This document shows, piece by piece, positions 7,844-15,276 of a stretch of DNA of 64,000 nucleotides. The first letter of the stretch is position 1. Every line of letters starts with the position of its first letter. A program made the translations under genes and the position numbers. Source of the DNA: Bacillota bacterium (GTDB lineage Bacteria; Bacillota; Clostridia; Lachnospirales; Lachnospiraceae). The DNA lies in assembly GCA_023398375.1 (NCBI GenBank), contig JAEWSH010000037.1:248001-312000 (forward strand), given 5' to 3'. A model generated the notes under the pieces. It saw nothing but the letters and a program-made list of their open reading frames with translations, searched no databases and was not told the origin of the DNA.

Positions 7844-8887
7844 TTAAATCGCAACCTGACTATTTTTAACGGAATAATTATAAACTGCTCTCCGGATCGC
7901 ATAGAGGTTTCGATCTACACTGTATTGATCTGCAACACATCCCGGGCCTATAATCAGACCTTTTCCATCTACTTGTTCAATTGCCTCATAGATGTGATTT
8001 TCAACTTCTGCAACACTTCCAGACACCAGTAGACTTTCACGCTCTATTTTACCCGTCTGATTATAATACGGAACTTCCCTGACTCCTCCGAGCAAGCACT
8101 TATCTGTTATCTTTCTAGCTTCTGCAAGTGTTGGGGACACCCATCTGTCATGCCAGTTCAAGCAGTTGACCGGATACTTTTCAATCAGTTCAAACATTCC
8201 TTTTTCGCCATGGATATGTGCTACATTAAAGTATGTAATATCTTTATATGCATGAATTACCTGTAAATCAAAGAATTCCCCAAACTCTTTGTAATCTTCC
8301 TCCGATATGAAATCATAATTTGCACACTGCGTTGCGAAGAAAAAACCATGTACGCCGGCTTCAATATTGGCTTTTACAAAATTAATCGTAGTATCTGTAA
8401 TTACTTGTAATGCCTGTTTCAATAAGTCAGGATTTTCTTTCATATCAATTAAAATTCTATCTCCCGCAAGTTTTCTTGCATTTGTAAGGGGACTAAAAAT
8501 AGTCTGGATAAATGGAATTTCTCCTTTACTCAGTTTGCCCACATACTGCGCCAGTTGTACCTGTTTCCCATATGTACCATAATAAGCCGGAAGCACTTCC
8601 AAATGTACCCAATCTTCCACTTTGTGAATACCAAAATCTTCAATTATCGGCGGTTTATTCACTTGATTAAAAATCTTGACCTTTGCACCATAGTCTTGAA
8701 CTCCATATAATCCAAAAGGCATTAGTTTTATAAAATCAAAATCATATTTATCGGCAAACTCTACTTGCAGCTCAGCCAATGTACGGGGATCTTGATCCGC
8801 TGCTGACAAATGCATCCAGATATTTGCCGGAATTCTATCTACTTCTTTACTATTTAATGCTGCTTTGATTCGTTCTATTTTATTCAT
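7844..8887 (-). CDS. UroD/MetE-superfamily methyltransferase-like protein
   Basis: Second UroD-fold protein, 347 residues, distant paralogue of 6375-7370. The HxC motif is replaced by HxH (NVAHIHGEKG), while the later Cys is kept (IGPGCV), so a metal site with a changed ligand is likely. It is the last gene of the leader-yezD-importer operon. The ATG at 8887 follows GGGAGCT of the hairpin element; the upstream frame to 8923 only translates that element. The substrate is unknown; co-regulation with cysteine signals suggests a sulfur compound. Confidence 0.76.
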   Translation of the reverse strand: MNKIERIKAALNSKEVDRIPANIWMHLSAADQDPRTLAELQVEFADKYDFDFIKLMPFGLYGVQDYGAKVKIFNQVNKPPIIEDFGIHKVEDWVHLEVLPAYYGTYGKQVQLAQYVGKLSKGEIPFIQTIFSPLTNARKLAGDRILIDMKENPDLLKQALQVITDTTINFVKANIEAGVHGFFFATQCANYDFISEEDYKEFGEFFDLQVIHAYKDITYFNVAHIHGEKGMFELIEKYPVNCLNWHDRWVSPTLAEARKITDKCLLGGVREVPYYNQTGKIERESLLVSGSVAEVENHIYEAIEQVDGKGLIIGPGCVADQYSVDRNLYAIRRAVYNYSVKNSQVAI

Positions 8888-8920
8888 TTTCAGCTCCCAT
8901 CTGCGACCTTTGGTCGCATA
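8888..8920 (-). repeat. hairpin-plus-ribosome-site element, copy 2
   Basis: GCGACC-AAA-GGTCGC stem, AGAT, GGGAGCT, then ATG. Directly upstream lies GATTCATCTTG, the 3' end of the terminator-linked repeat. Confidence 0.7.
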
Positions 8921-8939
8921 CATACAAGATGAATCAAGG

Positions 8940-8962
8940 GGTTGAATGTCATTTATTCAACC
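8940..8962 (-). other. intercistronic hairpin
   Basis: GGTTGAAT and ATTCAACC pair perfectly around a seven-base loop, between the permease and UroD-like genes. No T run. Confidence 0.45.
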
Positions 8963-8988
8963 TTCTTCTCCTGATTTTAGTAATTAAC

Positions 8989-9654
8989 TTATACAGACTG
9001 CAAATTTCTTCCTTGTTTCTCATAAAGTACTTTTTCCAGATTATTAAAAATAAATGTCAGGGTTACACACAGTCCCCAATAAATCAATGCTGCTGCCAAG
9101 TAGGATTCTATATATCCAGAATTTTCTGCAGAACATAATTTTGCTTTTGCCAATATATCAACCACCGAAATTGTAAATGCAAGTGATAAGCCTTTAATGA
9201 TTCCAAGGTACACATTAAAAAATACCGGAATCAATAAAGCAAATGACTGAGGAAAGATGATCCGTCTCCAGGTCTGCACTTTGCTTAATCCAATTGAACA
9301 GGCCGCTTCATATTGTTCTCTTCCAACCGCATTTATGGCAGCTCTTATATTCTCTGATTGTGATGCCGCTGAGTATAGTGCATATGTAATAATCATGACT
9401 AATGTCGTTGGAACTGTTTTGGGTAATGCATAATAGACAATATACAGATGCACAATTAAAGGAATTCCCCTTACATAAGAAAGATATATTCTGCTCAATT
9501 TCTCTGCAACTTTAATCCTATCGATCTTAATAAGCGCAATTAATGTCCCAATTAAGATTCCTCCGATTAATACTATAAAGGCTAATCCCATAGTCTTTGG
9601 CACAACAACCATAATATTTTGAAAATCATCCTTCAAAATTTCTATGTCAATCAT
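8989..9654 (-). CDS. amino-acid-type ABC permease
   Basis: Permease of the HisM/GlnP family, 221 residues, contact loop YEAACSIGLSKVQTWRRIIFPQS, about five membrane helices. It overlaps the upstream permease gene by eight bases. Partner of the binding protein at 10375-11301. The operon has no ATPase gene. Confidence 0.86.
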   Translation of the reverse strand: MIDIEILKDDFQNIMVVVPKTMGLAFIVLIGGILIGTLIALIKIDRIKVAEKLSRIYLSYVRGIPLIVHLYIVYYALPKTVPTTLVMIITYALYSAASQSENIRAAINAVGREQYEAACSIGLSKVQTWRRIIFPQSFALLIPVFFNVYLGIIKGLSLAFTISVVDILAKAKLCSAENSGYIESYLAAALIYWGLCVTLTFIFNNLEKVLYEKQGRNLQSV

Positions 9655-10354
9655 TGTTACCCCTTCCTTTTACACAAGCACAATTTTTCTCAATTTTCAT
9701 ATTAATTACGTCACACGCCGTAATAATAAGCCAATATATAATACCTACTGCTACATATACTTCTAGTTTTTTTATTCCATAATCATTGGAGATCATAATT
9801 TTTGCCTTACCCATGATATCTGTCAATCCTATTACAAAAAGTATCGAAGTATCTTTAATCAGATCTATGACTGCATTCCCAATCCCAGGCATTGCAATCG
9901 GCAATGCCTGAGGAATGATAATTCGGATTTCTCTCTCTAAATCATTCATACCTATACATTTAGCCGCTTCATGCTGCCCCCTGTCTACACTCATATACGC
10001 AGGTCTGATGATTTCTGCGATATATGCTGCATAGAACAGTCCGAGCGACATAATTGCAAAAAAAGTCTTTTCCACAAAACTCATATCAATACCAAATTGT
10101 TTCATTACCAAAGGGAGTCCATAATAAACTATAAATATATGTATCAACCCTGGTGTACTGCGAAAAAACGAAATATATACCCCTATTATCTGATATAGGA
10201 TGATCGGACGTCTGATTCTGACCGCAGCTATCAAAACTGATAAAAGCAATCCTATTATTCCGGCTATCAGTGCAACACTTAACGTATATGGTACTGTCTT
10301 TAATAATTTTAGTAGTATTTTTAACACATATACGAAATCAATTTGAATAAGCAT
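9647..10354 (-). CDS. amino-acid-type ABC permease
   Basis: Permease, 235 residues, contact loop HEAAKCIGMNDLEREIRIIIPQALP. It lies 20 bases after the binding protein gene. Forms the heterodimeric pore with the next gene. Resembles the permease at 4580-5338 in layout and length, consistent with the two importer operons having arisen by duplication. Confidence 0.86.
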   Translation of the reverse strand: MLIQIDFVYVLKILLKLLKTVPYTLSVALIAGIIGLLLSVLIAAVRIRRPIILYQIIGVYISFFRSTPGLIHIFIVYYGLPLVMKQFGIDMSFVEKTFFAIMSLGLFYAAYIAEIIRPAYMSVDRGQHEAAKCIGMNDLEREIRIIIPQALPIAMPGIGNAVIDLIKDTSILFVIGLTDIMGKAKIMISNDYGIKKLEVYVAVGIIYWLIITACDVINMKIEKNCACVKGRGNND

Positions 10355-10374
10355 CTCTATACCCCACTTATTTG

Positions 10375-11301
10375 TTACTCTGTGTAATAAGCAATTTTAT
10401 CTTCACCAAACCATCGAACTGAAAGTTTGGATAATGTACCATCTTCCCGCAAGGTTGTAAGTGCTGTATTTACTTTTTCCAATAAATCCTCTTGCCCCTT
10501 TGCTAATGCAAAATATGTCGGATTCACTTTTACCGGTTCCTCAACTACCTTAACGTTTAAATTCAATTCCTTAATAATCTCATCGTATCCCAGATTGTCA
10601 GGTATTACTAATGCCTCATAGGTTCCATTACTAATATCAGTAAATCTGTCTGCTATTGCTGCTCCGTCTGCTGTCTCAAAGTCAATCTTTGCATCTGGAT
10701 GCTCTTCGTTATACTCAGTTAATAAGTTATAGATGCCTCCGTTCGGCGATGGTGGTGACACTTTTTTTCCAACCAGATCATCCAAAGTTCTAATATCGTC
10801 ATTATCACCGTTCACAAATATTTTAATTGTACTTACACCTGATATCGCATCAGGCAATAAATATTTCTCTTCTCTTTCCGGCGTTCTGTAAAGTCCACCT
10901 CCTATCAGTGCATATTTACCAGTCTCCAGGCCTATTTGTGTAGCATCACTCTCTACCGCTTCAATCTGAATTTCATATTCCGGTATTAATTCATTAATTG
11001 CGTTTAGCACATCTACTTCATATCCTGTAAGATTTCCGTCTTCATCTTCAAAACTTAACGGTTTTGAACCTGTCTCTACTGCCGCAATCACTGTTTTTAC
11101 TTCCCCTGAATTGCCCTCTGTTGTTTCCTCCTCTGTACCATTTTCTACTGCCGCTGTCTCAGATACTGCTACATCTGTTGCTTCCCCTGCTATAATCTGC
11201 GTTTGTGCATCTGTTGCTTGTGTTGTCTCCGCTTTTCCGCATCCAGCCAATCCTGCTGTCAATACCCCGATCATTAATAATACTGCTACTGCTCTTTTCA
11301 T
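10375..11301 (-). CDS. ABC importer binding lipoprotein (amino acid family)
   Basis: Solute-binding protein family 3, 308 residues. Lipoprotein signal ending TAGLAGCGK (Cys 21), then a Thr/Glu-rich linker. Shares the pattern GNSGEVKT...GYEVDVLNAINELIPEYEIQIE with the paralogue at 5365-6303. It follows AGAAGGAG. Between it and yezD sit a terminator and a 125-base repeat, so it may be expressed partly by readthrough. Ligand unknown. Confidence 0.86.
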   Translation of the reverse strand: MKRAVAVLLMIGVLTAGLAGCGKAETTQATDAQTQIIAGEATDVAVSETAAVENGTEEETTEGNSGEVKTVIAAVETGSKPLSFEDEDGNLTGYEVDVLNAINELIPEYEIQIEAVESDATQIGLETGKYALIGGGLYRTPEREEKYLLPDAISGVSTIKIFVNGDNDDIRTLDDLVGKKVSPPSPNGGIYNLLTEYNEEHPDAKIDFETADGAAIADRFTDISNGTYEALVIPDNLGYDEIIKELNLNVKVVEEPVKVNPTYFALAKGQEDLLEKVNTALTTLREDGTLSKLSVRWFGEDKIAYYTE

Positions 11302-11330
11302 AATTTTTTCTCCTTCTTAATTCAAAATAA

Positions 11331-11458
11331 ACAAGATGAATCGGCAAGCCGATTCACTTGTCATAAACTATGAGAAACACGCTTTGCGAGTTTCTATAGT
11401 TATCGCGGCAGTCGTCCAATGCAAGCCAGCTTGTATTGGGCTTGTTGCTCGCGTAAAA
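11331..11458 (-). repeat. terminator-linked repeat, full copy 2
   Basis: About 125 bases starting TTTACGCGAGCAACAAGCC right behind a terminator, with three internal hairpins and the end GATTCATCTTG. Aligns along its whole length with 57659-57782. Confidence 0.75.
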
Positions 11459-11500
11459 AAAGAGATTTTAAACAGCTTTCTTTTGCTGTTTAAAACCTCT
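11459..11500 (-). terminator. intrinsic terminator after yezD
   Basis: GTTTTAAACAGC / GCTGTTTAAAATC stem followed by seven T on the minus strand, eight bases after the yezD stop and before the binding protein gene. It would limit readthrough into the importer genes. Confidence 0.85.
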
Positions 11501-11507
11501 AGTTTTT

Positions 11508-11666
11508 CTAGTCAGTTTTCTTCATCCTGATTTTTTCACTTTTTTCTATCTGTACAATTTTTCCATCCTGGATAATTACTGTGACAGATCCGAATTGGAT
11601 TTTTTCTATGTACTCTTTTATTTTTTTTAGATTTTCCTCACTCACCCCATGTTCATTCAATTTCAC
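11508..11666 (-). CDS. yezD: YezD family small protein (DUF2292)
   Basis: About 52 residues with the family core IEKIQFGSVTVIIQDGKIVQ followed by IEKSEKIR. YezD/DUF2292 proteins are often encoded in sulfate and cysteine operons; their biochemical role is not known. It sits behind the Cys-rich leader and its terminator. No in-frame ATG exists: GTG at 11666 is used here. An ATG lies just before a run of six G; a seventh G would put that ATG in frame, so slippage, a sequencing error or a true GTG/ATA start are all possible. Confidence 0.72.
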   Translation of the reverse strand: MKLNEHGVSEENLKKIKEYIEKIQFGSVTVIIQDGKIVQIEKSEKIRMKKTD

Positions 11667-11731
11667 TTTTTCATCTATCCCCCCATCTCTTATATTAACT
11701 ATTTTCTCCCCTAAGACAAAGAATGGAAATC

Positions 11732-11760
11732 AAAAAAGCAGGAGCTGCAAACTCCTGCTT
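11732..11760 (-). terminator. attenuator terminator after Cys-rich leader
   Basis: GCAGGAG / CTCCTGC stem with loop TTTGCAG and six T. It stands between the leader peptide and yezD. AACAATG at 11765-11771, just before it, can pair either with a local ATTGTT or with CATTGTT at the leader's stop codon. Confidence 0.88.
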
Positions 11761-11809
11761 CAAACATTGTTTTCAACAATAAAAAATATCCACTTAACTG
11801 TTTATTGGG

Positions 11810-11929
11810 TCAACAATGAAATCTGCATGTGCGTCTGCGCATAGAAAAAAATAGCATTTGTTTTGAGCAACAACGCATACTACAACAACACTTATTCTCT
11901 ATTTTTTCTGACTTTAGTGATGATTTCAT
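11810..11929 (-). CDS. Cys-rich leader peptide (39 aa, 7 Cys)
   Basis: Frame begins MKSSLKSEKIENK, followed by CCCSMRCC and two more Cys, the last just before the TGA. Cys at 14, 15, 16, 20, 21, 35 and 39. GGAG lies seven bases before the ATG, about 44 bases from the predicted transcript start. Runs of the regulated amino acid ahead of an intrinsic terminator are the hallmark of ribosome-mediated attenuation. Starvation for Cys-tRNA would stall the ribosome in the CCC/CC region and alter folding before the terminator. Directly seen: frame, ribosome site, Cys runs and terminator. Mechanism is inferred. Confidence 0.85.
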   Translation of the reverse strand: MKSSLKSEKIENKCCCSMRCCSKQMLFFSMRRRTCRFHC

Positions 11930-11956
11930 TTTTAATCTCCATTCGTTTCATACCAA

Positions 11957-11974
11957 CTTAGTATGATTAGTATG
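11957..11974 (-). promoter_or_regulatory. candidate operator CATACTAATCATACTAAG
   Basis: Two CATACTAA-type units nine bases apart, five bases after the -10, over the start site. Same 15-base core as 7622-7643. Confidence 0.6.
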
Positions 11975-11979
11975 TTTTT

Positions 11980-12008
11980 AATATATACTAATTGAAAATA
12001 TTTGTCAA
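11980..12008 (-). promoter_or_regulatory. promoter of Cys leader-yezD-importer operon
   Basis: TTGACA (12003-12008), 17-base spacer, TATATT (11980-11985). Confidence 0.85.
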
Positions 12009-12062
12009 CTATTATTTTAGAATTTTAAATTAATCTTTATCAATTTAATTACTCCATTCATC

Positions 12063-12974
12063 CTACTCATATAAATTGGCACTAAAATATCTGTCTCCCC
12101 GGTCTGGAAGTACAACTACCACATTCCCTTTATCAATTTTTTCAACTAACTTCATTGTAGCTGCCATTGCTGCTCCTGAAGAAGATCCCGCAAATATGCC
12201 TTCTTTTTTTGCTAATTCTCTAGAAGTTGAAAATGCTTCATCATCATTAATCTTAATAACTTCATCCACCAGACTCATATCCATGGTATCTGGTATAAAA
12301 TCATTTCCAATACCTTCAATATTATAGTCCCTATGCTCACCTCCGCCCATGGTAGAACCAATTGGATCAGCAAGGATACCTTTAACATTTGGATTCTTCT
12401 CTTTTAAATATTTTAAAATTCCATTATAAGTCCCACCACTTCCGGCACCAAGAACAACATAATCTATATCTCCATCTAATGTATCGTAAATTTCCGGTCC
12501 TGTTTTTTCATAATGCGCCAGCGGATTACTCATATTTTTAAACTGTTCCAATGAAATGGAATTTGTAATTAATGTCCTTAATTCATCTGCCTTTGCCACA
12601 GCTCCCAGCATTCCTTCTTCACGAGGAGTATTAATCACTTCAGCACCCAGTGCTTTCATTAATTTCTGCTTTTCAATAGAAAACTTTGTAGGTACAATAA
12701 ATATAATCCGGTATCCTTTATTTAAAGCTGCAAATGCGATTCCTAGTCCTGTATTACCTGCTGTAGCTTCTATGATTGTACCTCCCGGTTTTAACTTACC
12801 TTTTTTTTCTGCGTCTGCAATCATGTATTGACCAATCCTGTCTTTTACACTGCCACTGGGATTAAATAATTCAAGCTTTGCAAATACATTTACTTCTTTT
12901 TTATCATTGATATGATTTAATTTTACTAACGGGGTATTACCGATTAACTCCTGCATTGATTCAAAATATTTCAT
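12063..12974 (-). CDS. mccA: cysteine synthase/cystathionine beta-synthase (MccA-like)
   Basis: PLP enzyme of the OAS-thiol-lyase/CBS fold, 303 residues. PLP lysine in NPSGSVKDR (Lys 44), phosphate loop in EATAGNTGLG and the GSGGTYNG loop. Lies four bases after the MccB-like gene and ends the methyltransferase-mccB-mccA operon, the order known for ubiG-mccB-mccA in Clostridium acetobutylicum. There MccA joins serine-derived substrate with homocysteine to give cystathionine, which MccB cleaves to cysteine. The lack of a CBS regulatory domain fits MccA. Confidence 0.85.
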   Translation of the reverse strand: MKYFESMQELIGNTPLVKLNHINDKKEVNVFAKLELFNPSGSVKDRIGQYMIADAEKKGKLKPGGTIIEATAGNTGLGIAFAALNKGYRIIFIVPTKFSIEKQKLMKALGAEVINTPREEGMLGAVAKADELRTLITNSISLEQFKNMSNPLAHYEKTGPEIYDTLDGDIDYVVLGAGSGGTYNGILKYLKEKNPNVKGILADPIGSTMGGGEHRDYNIEGIGNDFIPDTMDMSLVDEVIKINDDEAFSTSRELAKKEGIFAGSSSGAAMAATMKLVEKIDKGNVVVVLPDRGDRYFSANLYE

Positions 12975-12977
12975 AGC

Positions 12978-14144
12978 TTAGTTCTCCTTAGCTTCCTGGA
13001 TAGCGTTTTCCAAATCTGCAATAATTTCCTTACTATTTTCAATTCCTACGGATAATCTGATCAATCCATCAGTAATTCCCACCTTCTGCCGAATTTCATA
13101 TGGAATAGATGCATGTGTCATACTTGCCGGATGGCATACAAGTGATTCCACACCACCAAGACTTTCAGCAAGAGCAACAAGCCCTAATCCATCAAAGAAT
13201 TTCTTAATACTATAGTTTTCATATAGTTCAAATGATAACATTGCTCCACCATTTTTAGCTTGCTTTTGATTCACTGCATATCCTGGGAAGTCCTTAAGCC
13301 CTGGATAATAAACTTTTTTAACAGCAGGATTCTTTACAAGGTAATCTGCAACTTTCTCCGCATTTTCCACATGCCGGTTAAGACGAACTCCTAATGTTTT
13401 AATTCCTCTGATTAAAAGGAATGAATCAAATGGCTGTAAGATTCCACCAGTTGCATTTTGGATAAATGCAATTTTCTCTCCTAATTCTTTCTCATTTATA
13501 ACAACAAGACCTGCTATTAAATCACTATGCCCACCAAGATACTTTGTTGCGCTGTGTAATACAATATCTACACCAATTTCAATTGGTCTTTGTAAGTAAG
13601 GTGTCATAAATGTATTATCCACAATAGATAAAATTCCATGTTTCTTAGCTAAATCAGCAATAGCCCTTAAATCTGTAATTGTCATAAGTGGATTGGCTGG
13701 AGTTTCCACATAAATAGCCTTAACATCTTCTGTGATTTTACTATCAAGACCATCCATATCCGTTGTATCTTCAATCGAATAGTGAATGCCGAAGTTCTTA
13801 AAAATCTTATCAAGTACACGGAAGGTTCCACCGTAAACATTACTTGAGATTATGATTTTATCACCTGACTTAAATAAGCTTAACACTGCTGTAATTGCTG
13901 CCATTCCTGATGCAAATGCAAAACCTCCAGTACCTCCTTCCAGTTCAGCAATTAATGCTTCTAAAGCTTCTCTTGTTGGATTTCCTGTTCTTGAATATTC
14001 ATATCCTTTATGGTGTCCAAGACTCACTTGCTCATAAGTTGATGTCTGATAAATCGGTACATTTACTGCACCTGTTATCTCGTCCCCATAGATTCCTCCA
14101 TGGATTACTGCTGTTGAAATATCACTGTAATTTTTCTTGCTCAT
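12978..14144 (-). CDS. mccB: cystathionine gamma-lyase family (MccB-like)
   Basis: Cys/Met metabolism PLP family, 388 residues. PLP lysine in HSATKYLGGHSD near residue 201; SRTGNPTREALE and ESLGGVESLVCHPA motifs intact. Start ATG at 14144 follows CTAGGAGGG; the frame to 14165 lacks a ribosome site. With MccA next to it, the expected job is cleavage of cystathionine to cysteine in reverse transsulfuration. A synthase or methionine gamma-lyase activity cannot be excluded from sequence. Confidence 0.85.
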   Translation of the reverse strand: MSKKNYSDISTAVIHGGIYGDEITGAVNVPIYQTSTYEQVSLGHHKGYEYSRTGNPTREALEALIAELEGGTGGFAFASGMAAITAVLSLFKSGDKIIISSNVYGGTFRVLDKIFKNFGIHYSIEDTTDMDGLDSKITEDVKAIYVETPANPLMTITDLRAIADLAKKHGILSIVDNTFMTPYLQRPIEIGVDIVLHSATKYLGGHSDLIAGLVVINEKELGEKIAFIQNATGGILQPFDSFLLIRGIKTLGVRLNRHVENAEKVADYLVKNPAVKKVYYPGLKDFPGYAVNQKQAKNGGAMLSFELYENYSIKKFFDGLGLVALAESLGGVESLVCHPASMTHASIPYEIRQKVGITDGLIRLSVGIENSKEIIADLENAIQEAKEN

Positions 14145-14204
14145 AACAATCCCTCCTAGTTGCAATGTTATTTTAGTTCTTCTTTTTTCATTCTGCTAAC
14201 TCTC

Positions 14205-15116
14205 TTACCCAAATTCCGCTACTATAAAATGAACATTTTCAAATGCGCGCAAATTATCTTTTCTGTTACTAAAATACTTTTTTTGAATCTGCTTTGGTGA
14301 CTGATGATCTACAACTTTGTATCTATTATCTTTTAATGCTTTTTTTAATTCTTCGTAATTAAAACCATCTGTCATTTTTTCACCGAGTCCTTCCGTTAAA
14401 GTTCTTAATTTTTTAACTCTTTCGGCTGTTTTAACATTTTTCCATGAAATATCATCTGGATAATCAAAAACTATAAGACTTCCTGATGTTGATATTTTTG
14501 AAATTCTATAAAAAGTATTTTTTAAAGTTTCCAATGTCAAATAATAGGAAACCCCAAGAATCGAAAAAAACGTTTTTTTATTAGTATTAAATCCTGCATT
14601 TATTAGCGTTTCATCTATGCTCTGATTTTCAAAATTAATTGGTTCAAAATGAACATTTTCAGGAATTGCCCACTCCATTTTCTTAATTCTTTGGATTTTA
14701 TGCTGTTGCGTATTGGGATGATCCAACTCAAATATCTCAATATTGGGGTTCTCATTTCTAAATGCAAAACTGTCAAATCCCGCACCACATATAATATACT
14801 GGCAACTACCATTTTCTTTCACAAACTCTCGTAGTTTATCTTCCGTATAACCAATTCTCGATAATGGAATCGGTGAGATATATTCATCCAGAAATATATT
14901 CCACCTTTCTATTTCTTCCTTACTAGCTAATTCTTCAGTTAGCTTTTGTATGGTTAAACCTCTAAAATATTCGTATTCATCCTTTCCTAACAGATCAAAT
15001 GCTAAATAATCATCATACACTTTATCTCGGTTAAAATATGAATGATATGCTCTTGCAAAAGCACATATTTTAGCTGTTATGCTCTCTTTATTTTCAAGCA
15101 TCTCTTTCCCTTTCAT
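14205..15116 (-). CDS. SAM methyltransferase, LCMT-like family
   Basis: Class I SAM-dependent methyltransferase, 303 residues, with SAM loop IICGAGFDSFAFR and acidic strand IEIFELDHPNTQ, characteristic of the leucine carboxyl methyltransferase-like family (PF04072). First gene of the mcc operon. In Bacillus (yrrT) and Clostridium (ubiG), a methyltransferase at this place is thought to consume SAM and so feed SAH to the homocysteine pool. Here a different methyltransferase family occupies the same slot; its methyl acceptor is unknown. Confidence 0.8.
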   Translation of the reverse strand: MKGKEMLENKESITAKICAFARAYHSYFNRDKVYDDYLAFDLLGKDEYEYFRGLTIQKLTEELASKEEIERWNIFLDEYISPIPLSRIGYTEDKLREFVKENGSCQYIICGAGFDSFAFRNENPNIEIFELDHPNTQQHKIQRIKKMEWAIPENVHFEPINFENQSIDETLINAGFNTNKKTFFSILGVSYYLTLETLKNTFYRISKISTSGSLIVFDYPDDISWKNVKTAERVKKLRTLTEGLGEKMTDGFNYEELKKALKDNRYKVVDHQSPKQIQKKYFSNRKDNLRAFENVHFIVAEFG

Positions 15117-15131
15117 TGTATTCCTATTGAA

Positions 15132-15150
15132 TTAGTATGATATAAGTATA
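15132..15150 (-). promoter_or_regulatory. candidate operator overlapping mcc promoter
   Basis: Minus strand reads TATACTTATATCATACTAA: a CATACTAA unit next to, and a related unit overlapping, the -10. Confidence 0.5.
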
Positions 15151-15172
15151 GCATAAGCTTTTAATTTGTCAA
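15145..15172 (-). promoter_or_regulatory. promoter of methyltransferase-mccB-mccA operon
   Basis: TTGACA (15167-15172), 16-base spacer, TATACT (15145-15150), about 30 bases before the ATG. Confidence 0.8.
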
Positions 15173-15232
15173 TAATATTTATTATAGCTGGTTATATCTT
15201 TTACCTATAGCTATTGTTTTAGATACTCTGCC

Positions 15233-15266
15233 AAAAAAAGAATGTAGCCTAAGCAGGTTACATTCC
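15233..15266 (-). terminator. terminator of met/hydroxyacid operon
   Basis: GAATGTA / TACATTC stem with seven T on the minus strand, directly after the aminotransferase gene. Confidence 0.88.
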
Positions 15267-15276
15267 ATTACAAAAA

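Noticed and set aside
11336..11530. Plus-strand frame similar to the end of a frame at 57515-57781
   Set aside because: The similarity comes from the terminator-linked DNA repeat read in the opposite direction.
11732..11760. T-box riboswitch for cysteine
   Set aside because: No T-box sequence (GGTGGNACCGCG) or specifier-loop structure is present; the Cys-rich frame explains the terminator better.
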